From contig CANQEM010000001.1 in assembly GCA_947594935.1 (NCBI GenBank), forward strand, positions 1-52,801: a stretch of 52,801 nt of DNA, written 5' to 3'. Source of the DNA: an uncultured Clostridia bacterium (GTDB lineage: Bacteria > Bacillota > Clostridia > TANB77 > CAG-508). Under the pieces are notes generated by a model. It saw nothing but the letters and a program-made list of their open reading frames with translations. It had not been told where the DNA came from and ran no database searches. A program made the translations under genes and the position numbers. Shown piece by piece: positions 26,728 to 36,073 of this stretch. The stretch's first letter is position 1, and each line of letters starts with the position of its first letter.

Positions 26728-28812
26728 CTATCTTGATTTTAATATTTTGCATACTTTCCTTTTACATTTTCTTAGAAAACAATAAACTTTTCCATGTTCT
26801 TCTACATCGTTTACTGGTGGAATATTTTTAGCTTCTTGAAAGTTGACTTTTTTTGATTCCTCTGATGCTTGGAAAGCTGGTTTATTATATAGCCTTTCAA
26901 TTTTAGGCATGTCGTTGTAATCTGTTTCTAACATATCATTTACAACATCTACAATTTGTCCAAAGCCTTTTTCAAGAGGATAGTTTTTCATATATTCTAT
27001 TCCGAATTTTGACATACTTTCTGCTGTTTCTGGGTTGTCTAAGATTGATACTACTGCACTTGCTATTGCTTCTGGGGTTGTATCAGCAAGTAGTACGCCA
27101 CCTTCTGGCATGTCATAAAGATTATTTTCTTTATATAGTTCTACAACTGGTAGACCTGTTGCCATCATTTCAAAAGGAATTCTTGATGGGTTTGATGCAC
27201 TTATGCAAAGACCTACTTTACATTTGTTATATAGTTCATTGCATTGATGTACAGGGATAATATGCAAATTTTCATGTTCAAAGTCTATTACTCGACCTTC
27301 AATATTTGATCCATATAAATAGATTTTTACATCTGGTCTCATTGCTTTTACAATTTTTAAGGCTTCTAAGCCTATATAGTCACACCTGCGTGGCTTTTCT
27401 GGTTGATATACATAGCACACTGCATTTTCTTTTTTTACATTTTCTAATGGTTTGTATATATTTAAGTCTGCACCAAAGTCAAAATATTCTGCTGGTGTGT
27501 TAAATTCACTTGCCATTTTGTGTGCTAGCCATTTACCAATTGTTACTGGTAAAAAGCCATATTTATATGAATTTTCAGTCATTAAATATTGATCTCCCAT
27601 TGGGAAAAACCATGGCTCATAATCTTGTATAAAATATGCTTTTTTCTTTGCTGGTAAGCTTCTTGCAAATGCTATTGTTTGCCAACCTGTTGCAAACATC
27701 AAGTCATATTCTTTTTTTAGGTCAAAACCAACATACACACCTGCATCACAAGGTTCATACCATTGGTTAATTTTTTGCTTTACGGTTACTGGTGTTGATA
27801 CACCATCTTCTTCTACATATATATCACATTCATATCCTGCATTCATTAAGGCATTTACATTTTGGATGATTGTTCTATGACCACCTGAACCTTTACCAGG
27901 GTGTGGCATAACCCAAGCAATCTTTTTCCTTGGAAGAAGCGGATACATTAAATCACGCCTCATTTGTTGTTTAGTTTTTATTTCTCTTGGCAATTCATAA
28001 AGTGCAGAAATTTCATCCTGTAAACGGCAAATTTCATCAAATTCTGTTTGTGCTTGTACATCTGTACATACTGAACTTCCATGCTTTCTATAATAATTTA
28101 AAGGTTTTGAATTCCAACTGATTTTTCCGTTTCTTAGAATATTATAGTAAATATACCAATCTCCTGCAACTTTGAATTCTCCTGCTTTTTCGAAAATGTC
28201 TGTATAATCTTTTTTACGCCATAGAACACTTGAAACATTTAAAATTGTGTTTGTTACACTTAAATGATATATGTTTTCTTCTCTACCTGTCCAGATATAT
28301 GATTTTTCCCACTCACCAGTACGGCACATATCATATAAATCATCAGATTTTTCTCTGATTAACATGTTTTCTCCATCAATTCTTGCTGATTCACAATAAG
28401 ATAAAACAACTTCTGGGTCATCAAATGGTTTTATAAGTTCTTCTACAAAGTTATTTTCTGCCGTGTCATCTGCTTCTGCTATCCAGATAAAATCACCACT
28501 TGCTAAATCAAAGCCTTTTTTCCATTGTTTGAAAACTCCACCACTATTTTTTTCATTTTTTACAAATTGAACTTTTATACTTTTATCTATTGTTTTAATT
28601 TTTTCTTCAATAACTTCTATACTGTTATCTGTTGAACAATCGTCAAGTATTATTAACTCATATATAGGGTAAGTTTGCATTAAAATAGAGTCAATTCTTT
28701 CTATTATAAAATTAGCATAGTTGTAATTAGGAATGATAACACTTAGCTTTTTTGGGTTTTCAATTTCTAGTTTTTTCATCTGGTTTTTATAGATGTTGAT
28801 TTTTTTACTCAT
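26728..28812 (-). CDS. Two-domain glycosyltransferase: GT2 plus WsaF-like GT4 rhamnosyltransferase
   Basis: A 694-residue fusion. The GT2 domain (about 20-240) has LSVIIPNYNY, LDDCSTD and IAEADD. The second half (about 305-640) is a GT-B enzyme of the WsaF type: IAWVMPHPGKGSGGHRTI, a central YFIQDYEPWFFP, and the donor-side segment ISASNPSRIPFEMMATGLPV with the E-x7-E-like site. WsaF of Geobacillus is a beta-1,2-rhamnosyltransferase of an S-layer glycan, so a rhamnosyl donor is likely. The ATG at 28812 has AAAAAAAGGAG upstream and begins one base after the preceding stop; a start at 28833 would overlap it by 20 bases. Two linked domains suggest that one protein makes two successive links of a repeat. 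Confidence 0.85.
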   Translation of the reverse strand: MSKKINIYKNQMKKLEIENPKKLSVIIPNYNYANFIIERIDSILMQTYPIYELIILDDCSTDNSIEVIEEKIKTIDKSIKVQFVKNEKNSGGVFKQWKKGFDLASGDFIWIAEADDTAENNFVEELIKPFDDPEVVLSYCESARIDGENMLIREKSDDLYDMCRTGEWEKSYIWTGREENIYHLSVTNTILNVSSVLWRKKDYTDIFEKAGEFKVAGDWYIYYNILRNGKISWNSKPLNYYRKHGSSVCTDVQAQTEFDEICRLQDEISALYELPREIKTKQQMRRDLMYPLLPRKKIAWVMPHPGKGSGGHRTIIQNVNALMNAGYECDIYVEEDGVSTPVTVKQKINQWYEPCDAGVYVGFDLKKEYDLMFATGWQTIAFARSLPAKKKAYFIQDYEPWFFPMGDQYLMTENSYKYGFLPVTIGKWLAHKMASEFNTPAEYFDFGADLNIYKPLENVKKENAVCYVYQPEKPRRCDYIGLEALKIVKAMRPDVKIYLYGSNIEGRVIDFEHENLHIIPVHQCNELYNKCKVGLCISASNPSRIPFEMMATGLPVVELYKENNLYDMPEGGVLLADTTPEAIASAVVSILDNPETAESMSKFGIEYMKNYPLEKGFGQIVDVVNDMLETDYNDMPKIERLYNKPAFQASEESKKVNFQEAKNIPPVNDVEEHGKVYCFLRKCKRKVCKILKSR

Positions 28813-28813
28813 A

Positions 28814-30415
28814 TTATTCTCCTTTTTTTGCAATATTTCTAATCTTTCTTTTTAATTTATAGTAGAAAGTTTCATTTAAACTACTCTGTAATGATAAGCA
28901 TTGCTTTTCTAATTGTTGTTTTTCTGTATTTAATTTTTCATTTTCAGCTCTTAAATTTTTTATTTCTTCTTGGAAATTGTTAATAGCTAGCTGTTTTGCA
29001 TTGTCACGTATAGATATATTTTCTAATTCTTGTTTTGTGCTGTCAATGTCAAAATAGGTATTTTTATTATATAAATCCCAAACATCTGCATCTTTTATTT
29101 TGGCTTGTAAAACAATGTCTAATTTTTCAAAAATTGGTCTGTATTTTTGTAAATCATATTTATCAAATAATGTTTCTATATTGCAATATCTACGTAAAGA
29201 AATTGTATATAGTATTGAACGATATAAGATAAATTCAATTGGCAAATTTTCTTCACACCATTCTTGGTCAAAGAAATGGAAACCTCCTTCAAAGTAGAAA
29301 CAATTTTTGAAAGTCATATCCCATAAGGCTTTTGGTGCAAAGTGTAGTTCTTTCAGAATCTCTTTATCTTCAATTTCAATATCATATTTGTCAAAAACAG
29401 TTTCGTTTATATCTTCTATTTTTACTGTATTTTTCTTTAAAATTTCTATATAATCTTGAATTATTTTTTCAAATTCTTCATTTTTATTTTCAGATAGTGC
29501 TTCTGATAACACTTCATTTAACAAATATTTTTGTTCAATATACTTGCTTTTTATTACTCCATTTTCAATATAGTCTACTGTGTTTAGTCCATTTTCTTCT
29601 AATATTTTTAGGTTTTCTTTTATTTGCTCATAATGATTATTTGCTTGTTCGTCTACAACTTGTTTTTCTACATATTCATCTGCAATCTTAGTAATTAAGC
29701 GATATTCTGGCTTTCTGATATTATTAAATGAAATATATCTATATTTAGTTTCAATTGGTTTTGGAGATATTTCAACCAAAAATGAATTTGTAAAAAATGG
29801 AAACATCTCTGGGTTTGTTTTTAAAATTTCACGAAATACATCAATTTCATTAAATATTGTTTCTGATTTTTCTACTGGGTATGGCATGTATTTATCTATG
29901 CTGTTGTATTTTGGCATTGTTTTGTCAGAAAAGATTACATTTGGTAGTTTATAGTCTGGAAGCGGATAATAAAAGTTAGTGCTATATCCAATTGCATGTA
30001 TCATTTTCTCTAAACTTGCCTTTGTGTATGTTTCAATTTTTGTTGGTTCATTACTATATCCAATTAAACTTTCAAATTTTTTGTTTAATATATTTTCTGG
30101 ATGTCCAGAAAAATACCTTAACCCAAACTTGTTATCAATTGCTAATAAAAATCTTCCCTTATCACTTAGATATGGTTTTAAAGTTTCTAATGCTTGTTTT
30201 GCTGATATTTCTGGAAGAATATCAATCAATAAAATCACATCAAATTTTTGGTCTTGTAATTGGCTAGTTTCTAAACTACCTGTGATTGTTTTAACAAGCT
30301 CACAGCTTTTACTTATGAATTCTTCTATTTCTTCTAAATTTTTCCCAACTAATAAAGCTTTCATATCTTTTTCGAAGGGATACCAATTTATTATATTTTT
30401 AGAATTTGAACCCAT
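28814..30415 (-). CDS. Methyltransferase-like / kinase-like / coiled-coil protein, WbdD-type chain terminator candidate
   Basis: A 533-residue cytoplasmic protein. Residues 15-165 look like a class I methyltransferase (KFDVILLIDIL, then LKPYLSDKGRFLLAIDNKFG), but the glycine-rich motif I is replaced by ALLVGKN (20-26). Residues about 225-420 read as a kinase or aminoglycoside-phosphotransferase-like fold: D366-x4-N371 in WDMTFKNC, and twelve residues on D383 in FFDQEW, spaced like the catalytic loop and DFG motif of kinases. Residues about 460-520 are a coiled coil, with a basic end. WbdD of E. coli O9a has this order and caps the polymer to fix its length. The neighbouring Wzt with a C-terminal domain fits. 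Function is inferred. Confidence 0.65.
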   Translation of the reverse strand: MGSNSKNIINWYPFEKDMKALLVGKNLEEIEEFISKSCELVKTITGSLETSQLQDQKFDVILLIDILPEISAKQALETLKPYLSDKGRFLLAIDNKFGLRYFSGHPENILNKKFESLIGYSNEPTKIETYTKASLEKMIHAIGYSTNFYYPLPDYKLPNVIFSDKTMPKYNSIDKYMPYPVEKSETIFNEIDVFREILKTNPEMFPFFTNSFLVEISPKPIETKYRYISFNNIRKPEYRLITKIADEYVEKQVVDEQANNHYEQIKENLKILEENGLNTVDYIENGVIKSKYIEQKYLLNEVLSEALSENKNEEFEKIIQDYIEILKKNTVKIEDINETVFDKYDIEIEDKEILKELHFAPKALWDMTFKNCFYFEGGFHFFDQEWCEENLPIEFILYRSILYTISLRRYCNIETLFDKYDLQKYRPIFEKLDIVLQAKIKDADVWDLYNKNTYFDIDSTKQELENISIRDNAKQLAINNFQEEIKNLRAENEKLNTEKQQLEKQCLSLQSSLNETFYYKLKRKIRNIAKKGE

Positions 30416-30424
30416 TTCTTCCCC

Positions 30425-31729
30425 CTATACTTTCTTTATTTCTATATCACTGTCTAAGCGCATTAAGCCAACTGTATCTTTTGTTGAAAGCACTTCAATC
30501 AATAGAGCATCATATTTTCTATTTAAAACTTCTAATTCCCCACGATGATTAAAATGCGTACAACTAAATGATAATGTATATTTACCAGGTGCAACATTTA
30601 TTTTTTGTTTAAAGCTAACTTCTACTGTTTCTCCCTTTTTAAAATCACCTGTTGCGATTTTTTCAATAAGTGTATTTGTTCCAGCCATTTCTAAGCCTTT
30701 GAAATCTTTTAAAGTCATAGTGAATATTGGGTCTTTTACATCTTCATGAAAAACAACTTTTGATTTTAAAATAGTTGTTTTGTCATTTTCTAAAACAGTG
30801 ATATAATTGTTATTTTCGTCGAACATACCATAATCAATAACTTCTGCTGCATTATTTCCATAAGTTATTAAATCTGGGTTTTCAGTGAAATGGCTTTTCC
30901 AAGTGTTGTCATCGCTATTAGTTTTTGAAGGTTTTTGTTGTTTAATATTTTCTTCTTTTATTGGCTTATCAGATATGCCAACAATCATCTTTTTATAGCG
31001 TTCTACACCTTCTTTTACATCTCCGTCAAATATTTTATTTCCGCTATCTATAATAATTGTTCTTGTGCAGTTTCTTAAAATATCTGTAATACTATGTGTT
31101 ACAAATAAAATTGTTTTTCCTTTCTTTTTAAATTGTTCAAATTTCTTGAAACATTTTAATTGGAAAGCCATATCTCCTACTGATAAAACTTCATCAACAA
31201 TTAAAATATCTGGGTCTACATTTATCGCACATGCAAAAGCTAATCTTGCAAACATACCAGAAGAATATGTTTTTACTGGTTGATATAAATGTTCCCCAAT
31301 GTCTGCAAAGTCAATAATTTCTTGCTTTCTATCTTCTATTTCTTCATTTGATAACCCCATAACTTGTCCATGTTGATAGATATTGTCTATTCCAGTTAGT
31401 TCTGGGTTAAATGCTGTTCCTAGCTCTAATAGTGAACTGATTTTTCCGTCTATTTCAATTGTTCCAGCAGTTGGTGTTACAACACCTGTTATCATTTTTA
31501 ATAATGTTGATTTACCTGCACCGTTCTTTCCTAGTACACCTAAAACTTCTCCTTTATATACATCTAAGTTAAAGTTGTTCATGGCAGTAAAAACTCCATG
31601 CCTTTCAAACATAGGAAAAATAGTTTCCAATAACCTATCTTTTTTTCTTGCAAACATTTTATAGTTTTTCATTAAATTTCTTATTTTAATAACTGGTTCT
31701 TTCTCTGCTGTATTATCCAAGTTTTTCAC
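30425..31729 (-). CDS. wzt: ABC transporter ATPase for polysaccharide export, Wzt-like with C-terminal carbohydrate-binding domain
   Basis: A 434-residue ATPase that powers export of a finished polysaccharide. The nucleotide-binding domain (about 1-250) contains Walker A GKNGAGKST, the signature YSSGMFARLAF and Walker B DILIVDEVLSVGD; it resembles TagH and Wzt. The added C-terminal domain (about 290-434) is a beta-sandwich of the Wzt type (DENNNYITV, then FKQKINVAPGKYTLSFSC), which in E. coli O9a binds the modified end of the chain. The WbdD-like gene follows nine bases downstream, consistent with cap-dependent export. It overlaps the preceding GT2 gene by 17 bases. Confidence 0.9.
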   Translation of the reverse strand: MKNLDNTAEKEPVIKIRNLMKNYKMFARKKDRLLETIFPMFERHGVFTAMNNFNLDVYKGEVLGVLGKNGAGKSTLLKMITGVVTPTAGTIEIDGKISSLLELGTAFNPELTGIDNIYQHGQVMGLSNEEIEDRKQEIIDFADIGEHLYQPVKTYSSGMFARLAFACAINVDPDILIVDEVLSVGDMAFQLKCFKKFEQFKKKGKTILFVTHSITDILRNCTRTIIIDSGNKIFDGDVKEGVERYKKMIVGISDKPIKEENIKQQKPSKTNSDDNTWKSHFTENPDLITYGNNAAEVIDYGMFDENNNYITVLENDKTTILKSKVVFHEDVKDPIFTMTLKDFKGLEMAGTNTLIEKIATGDFKKGETVEVSFKQKINVAPGKYTLSFSCTHFNHRGELEVLNRKYDALLIEVLSTKDTVGLMRLDSDIEIKKV

Positions 31730-32717
31730 CCTTTCTTCTAAATGAAATAATTATTCTGCGTAATTTAAATAGTGGTCTACCTATCAATGGTAAATTCATG
31801 ATGATAAAGTTTAATATATAGTAATATGGCGTTTCTGTTTTATATAATTCATGGAAAGTTCCCCAATTTCTGAAATTGAAGTTTTTCTTAGAATCAACCA
31901 TTTTAAAATATTCAAACGCTTCTTTATTTAATTTTTGCATTTCTTCTGGAAATGCTTGTTGATTTTCTACATAAGTTCCAAAAACTCCTAATTTCACATC
32001 AACAAAAAGTCTTTTTACTTGTTCTAGTTTTGTGAAACCATTTGATAATTTATCAGTTCCAATTTGATTATTTCCATGTTGTCTATATAAAATATATTTT
32101 TCAGTCATATATGCTGTTTTGCCATAAAGTGAACTCATTAGACCTATCCAATAATCATGTGGTACATATTTTGACTTTGTAGGTAATGGCAATATTTTAT
32201 CTAATAAATTGCTTTTTGCAATAATTGTACATCCTGTAATGCAGTTATATAAATAGCATAATTTATTTGTATTTATGTATTTTTCTATCTTTTTATTTAA
32301 CTGCATAAAATCGCCAAATGACGGATATATTGTTTTTAAATCTTGATTTACAACAGTTAAATCTCCAAAAACAAAATCAGCATCATTTTTCTGTAAAAAT
32401 TCTAATGATTTTTCAACTTTGTTAGGTAACCAAACATCATCTTGGTCTGATAACATATAGTACTCATTTTTAATTTGTTTTAGTAAAAACTCAAAATTGC
32501 GAATATATCCTAGATTTTTTTCTTGAAAAAATACTGTAATTCTAGAATCTTTTTTTTGATATTCTTCTAAGATTTCACGAGTTTTATCTGTTGAGCAGTC
32601 GTCTGAAATAAGTAATCTAAAATTTGTATATGTTTGTTTTAAAATGCTTTCTATTTGTTCTTGTATATATTTTTCACCATTATAAGATGCCAATAAAATG
32701 TCAATGGTTTTATCCAT
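31713..32717 (-). CDS. GT2 glycosyltransferase, RgpB-like rhamnosyltransferase candidate
   Basis: A 334-residue glycosyltransferase with the N-terminal signatures ILLASYNGEKY, ISDDCSTD and LSDQDDVWLPNK. The SDQDDxW block holds the DxD site and is characteristic of rhamnosyltransferases such as RgpB. No membrane segment except a weak hydrophobic C-terminus (about 300-320). It lies between the Wzm and Wzt genes. With rfbDACB nearby, dTDP-rhamnose is the likely donor; acceptor unknown. Confidence 0.8.
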   Translation of the reverse strand: MDKTIDILLASYNGEKYIQEQIESILKQTYTNFRLLISDDCSTDKTREILEEYQKKDSRITVFFQEKNLGYIRNFEFLLKQIKNEYYMLSDQDDVWLPNKVEKSLEFLQKNDADFVFGDLTVVNQDLKTIYPSFGDFMQLNKKIEKYINTNKLCYLYNCITGCTIIAKSNLLDKILPLPTKSKYVPHDYWIGLMSSLYGKTAYMTEKYILYRQHGNNQIGTDKLSNGFTKLEQVKRLFVDVKLGVFGTYVENQQAFPEEMQKLNKEAFEYFKMVDSKKNFNFRNWGTFHELYKTETPYYYILNFIIMNLPLIGRPLFKLRRIIISFRRKGEKLG

Positions 32718-32734
32718 TTAAGCGATTCCTCCTA

Positions 32735-33535
32735 TTATAATACATCTGCAAAATCTTTTTTGCTTTTCTTGAAAATATAATTTCCCCATAGATAAACTAA
32801 AATCGTTACTACCCAAAATATAATTGTGTAAATGAAATTGCTTTGTGTTACAATATTGCCCATATCACTCTGCATAAAAGCATCTCTTAGCCCCGTAACT
32901 AGATAAGTAAAAGGTGTGCATTTAACAATTCTTGTGATTGTTTGATGCCCAGCAATTTGTGATAAGTTCCATACAACTGGTGTAAACCAGAAAAATAACT
33001 GCATAATAATTCCCAATAGATTTGAGAAGTCTGGTACTAATGTAGATACTGCTGATGTAAATCTTGTAAAGGAAATTAAGAATGCGTATGCTGCTATAAT
33101 TATATATATTACTTGAAAAATATTAGGTACAAATTTAAACGCAATACATGTAATTGTTGCAATTAAAAATAAGAAAAGAGCCACAAAACCATTTGCAATA
33201 ATCGAAATTACTGGTATTACATCAACTGGAAATACTACTTTTTTAACTAAGTAACTATATCCTCTAATTGAATTACTTGCTCCAATAATTCCGTCATTTA
33301 AACACATCCACATTGCCATTCCAGGCATAAACCATACTACATAAGGTGCTCCTTGTGGTCCAGGAGTTACAAATATATATTGGAAAACAATTACATACAT
33401 AATCATAAAAACAAATGGCTGTAAAAAGCCCCATATTGTTCCTAAGCTTGTGTTTGCAAAACGGTTTTTGAAATCATTTTTACCTAATTGCATGATAAGT
33501 TTTCTGTTTTTCACGATTTCCTTTAAAAAGTTCAT
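32735..33535 (-). CDS. wzm: ABC-2 type polysaccharide export permease, Wzm-like
   Basis: A 266-residue membrane protein with six hydrophobic segments and the ABC-2 permease opening: a charged N-terminal amphipathic helix, then the family segment around 24-40 (RFANTSLGTIWGFLQP). WFTPVVWNLS near residue 190 is also typical of Wzm/TagG permeases. It forms the channel for the Wzt ATPase encoded 1 kb downstream. Starts 14 bases after the previous GT2 gene. Confidence 0.9.
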   Translation of the reverse strand: MNFLKEIVKNRKLIMQLGKNDFKNRFANTSLGTIWGFLQPFVFMIMYVIVFQYIFVTPGPQGAPYVVWFMPGMAMWMCLNDGIIGASNSIRGYSYLVKKVVFPVDVIPVISIIANGFVALFLFLIATITCIAFKFVPNIFQVIYIIIAAYAFLISFTRFTSAVSTLVPDFSNLLGIIMQLFFWFTPVVWNLSQIAGHQTITRIVKCTPFTYLVTGLRDAFMQSDMGNIVTQSNFIYTIIFWVVTILVYLWGNYIFKKSKKDFADVL

Positions 33536-33549
33536 TTTTTCCTCCTAAA

Positions 33550-34527
33550 TTAAAAACATATATATCCCAAAATTGGTAAGTGGAATATTACAAATTCTTT
33601 TATCATTTTTTTTGCTAAGTTTTTCCCTGCTAAGAAATGGAAATATGATATAAATTTAAAGTTAATGTATTTTGATTTTTCAAGTTGTTCATAATATGCA
33701 ATAAGTTTTTGTAAAGATTTTTTTGTTTGTTCATCATCAGCATATTGTAAGCACATTTTTGCACCATTTAAATATGCTGTTTCAACTACTTTTTCTTTTC
33801 TGTATTGCAAATAACTTTTATATGATTTTCCATGTTCCTCTTTCCAGTTAGCTAGGTTCTGTGCTAAGTTTCTTCCACCAAAAACATTGCTTGTATGTTG
33901 CCTATATGAAAATAAAGGTTCATCAATATAGTAAGTTCCCTTATTTTCATTTGCTAAAAAGCTAACTAGCCAGTCTTGTGCCATAACAGTTTCTGTAAAA
34001 GGCAACATTTTTTCTTTTATAGATTTTGTAAATAGCTGTGAACAGCCTAGTCCTAAATATCTTGATATTCCTAATATTTGTTTATTGCCTTTTACAAGTG
34101 GCATATTTTTATATTTAAAATAATTTTTTTGCAATAAATTTTCATTTTCATCAATCATGGTACTATTGCAATATACCATGTCAACTTCTTGTTGTTTTAA
34201 AGTTTTAAGTTCTTTTTCTACTTTGTCTTTATACCAAATATCATCATGGTCGCTAAAACAGATGTATTCAGCTTTTGACTGTTTTAACAAAAATTCAAAA
34301 TTTCTAATATATCCTAAATTTTCTTCTTGGAAATATACTTCTACCCTATTATCATTTTTTGCTATTTCTTCCAAGATATTCTTAATTTCTTGATTTTTTG
34401 AATTATCGTCACTAATAATTAAATGAATATTAGAGTATGTTTGTTTTAAAATACTATCAATTTGCTTTTTTAAAAATTGTAAATTAGTTTGATATGTTGC
34501 TAATAAAACATCTACTGTTTCATCCAT
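33550..34527 (-). CDS. GT2 glycosyltransferase, RgpB-like rhamnosyltransferase candidate, first of the polysaccharide genes
   Basis: A 325-residue GT2 enzyme with VLLATYQTN, ISDDNSKN and FSDHDDIWYKDK, the last being the DxD block seen in rhamnosyltransferases. It resembles the 334-residue gene flanking Wzm on the other side in both the ENLGYIRNFEFLLKQ stretch and the overall length, so the pair likely arose by duplication. It begins 18 bases after guaB and is the first glycan gene of the run. A hydrophobic C-terminal end (about 305-325) may dock it at the membrane. Confidence 0.8.
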   Translation of the reverse strand: MDETVDVLLATYQTNLQFLKKQIDSILKQTYSNIHLIISDDNSKNQEIKNILEEIAKNDNRVEVYFQEENLGYIRNFEFLLKQSKAEYICFSDHDDIWYKDKVEKELKTLKQQEVDMVYCNSTMIDENENLLQKNYFKYKNMPLVKGNKQILGISRYLGLGCSQLFTKSIKEKMLPFTETVMAQDWLVSFLANENKGTYYIDEPLFSYRQHTSNVFGGRNLAQNLANWKEEHGKSYKSYLQYRKEKVVETAYLNGAKMCLQYADDEQTKKSLQKLIAYYEQLEKSKYINFKFISYFHFLAGKNLAKKMIKEFVIFHLPILGYICF

Positions 34528-34545
34528 TATTAAACAGTTTCCTTT

Positions 34546-36054
34546 CTAATTTTGATATTGATTATCAATTTCTTTAAGAATAACATCATGTGCACTACCT
34601 TCTGAAATACTAATGTCAGATACAAGTGTTAATCTTGCTTTTTCATGAAGTTCTGGAATAGTAACACTACCACAGTTACACATTGTAGATTTTATTTTTG
34701 CACATGTTACAGCTAAATTATCTTTTAATTTTCCAGCATAAGGAATATATGAGTCTACACCTTCTTCAAAAGAAAGTTTTTTATCTCCACCCATATCATA
34801 TCTTTGCCAGTTTCTTGCTCTATTAGAACCTTCGCCCCAATATTCTTTAACATAGCCATTGCCTTTTCTTATAATTCTTGTAGGGCTTTCATCACAACGT
34901 GCAAAATACCTACCCATCATAACAAAATCTGCTCCTAAGGCTAGTGCTATTGTTATATGATAATCATGAACAATGCCACCATCAAGGCATAGAGGAATAT
35001 ATACACCTGTTTCTTTTAAATATTCATCACGAGCTTCTGCAACATCTATTAAAGCTGATGCGTTTCCGCGACCAATTCCCTTTGTTTCACGAGTGATACA
35101 AATTGAACCTCCGCCAACTCCTATTTTTATAAAGTCTGCTCCTGCTTCTGCTAAGTAGCGGAAACCTTCTCTATCTACAACATTTCCTGCACCGATTTTT
35201 ACACTATCTCCATAATTTTTACGAACAAAATCAATTGTATTTTTTTGCCATACTGAATAACCATCAGACGAGTCCATAACAAGAATATCTACACCTGCTT
35301 CAATAAGTGCTGGTATTCTTTCTTCGTAGTCTCTTGTGTTGATTCCGGCTCCAACAATGTAGCGTTTTTTATCATCTAATAGAGAGTTTGGATTGTTTTT
35401 CCTTTCTTCATAGTCTTTTCTGAATACTAAATATTTTAATCTTCCTTCATCTGTTAAGATTGGTAAACATGCTTTTTTATGTTCCCAGATTAAGTCGTTT
35501 GCTTCTGACAAACTAACACCTTCATGTGCCCAAAATACTCTTTCTTTTGGTGTCATGAAATTATCAATAGGTGCTTCCATATCATCTCTTGAAATTCTAT
35601 AATCTTTATCTGTTACTAGTCCTAAGAAAATTCCATTTGCTGTTCCGTCATCTGTAATTATTACAGTTGAATGCCCTGTTTGTTCAATAAGTTTAAGTAC
35701 ATCTTTTAAAGGTGTTCCTGATTTTACATTTGAATCACTAACAACAAAACCTGCTTTGTGTTTTTTTACATGTCTTATCATTCTTGCTTGTTCTTCAATA
35801 GGTTGTGAACCATAAATAAATGCAACACCACCTTCTCTTGCTAGTGCAATTCCCATTTCTTCGCCAGAAACTGATTGCATAACAGAAGAAACCATTGGTA
35901 TATTTGCATAATATTTTGCTTCTTCTCCTTGTTTGTATTTTACAAGTGGTGTTCTTAAAGAAACTTGATTAGGTATGCACCTTTCATCTGTTAAATTTGG
36001 TAATAATAAATATTCATTTAATGTTCTTGATATATCTTCTAAAATTTTTGCCAT
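34546..36054 (-). CDS. guaB: IMP dehydrogenase
   Basis: Oxidises IMP to XMP with NAD, the rate-limiting step of GMP synthesis. The 502-residue protein has the TIM barrel interrupted by a CBS pair (about 105-215), the catalytic loop GGGSICITR with C319, the phosphate-binding LCLDGGI and a flap ending in QRYD that holds the Arg-Tyr dyad. The loop differs from the usual GPGSICTTR at two positions, and the N-terminus and flap are those of a divergent IMPDH clade. It lies 19 bases after ackA and 18 before a glycosyltransferase. Such placement could match GTP and nucleotide-sugar supply to polymer synthesis, but may simply be read-through from the strong pta promoter. Confidence 0.93.
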   Translation of the reverse strand: MAKILEDISRTLNEYLLLPNLTDERCIPNQVSLRTPLVKYKQGEEAKYYANIPMVSSVMQSVSGEEMGIALAREGGVAFIYGSQPIEEQARMIRHVKKHKAGFVVSDSNVKSGTPLKDVLKLIEQTGHSTVIITDDGTANGIFLGLVTDKDYRISRDDMEAPIDNFMTPKERVFWAHEGVSLSEANDLIWEHKKACLPILTDEGRLKYLVFRKDYEERKNNPNSLLDDKKRYIVGAGINTRDYEERIPALIEAGVDILVMDSSDGYSVWQKNTIDFVRKNYGDSVKIGAGNVVDREGFRYLAEAGADFIKIGVGGGSICITRETKGIGRGNASALIDVAEARDEYLKETGVYIPLCLDGGIVHDYHITIALALGADFVMMGRYFARCDESPTRIIRKGNGYVKEYWGEGSNRARNWQRYDMGGDKKLSFEEGVDSYIPYAGKLKDNLAVTCAKIKSTMCNCGSVTIPELHEKARLTLVSDISISEGSAHDVILKEIDNQYQN

Positions 36055-36073
36055 TTTTTAATTTCCCCCTTCT

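Noticed and set aside
29979..30548. 189-residue plus-strand frame opposite the WbdD-like and Wzt genes
   Set aside because: Shadow of two well-supported minus-strand genes; hydrophobic composition comes from antisense reading of Lys/Glu-rich codons.
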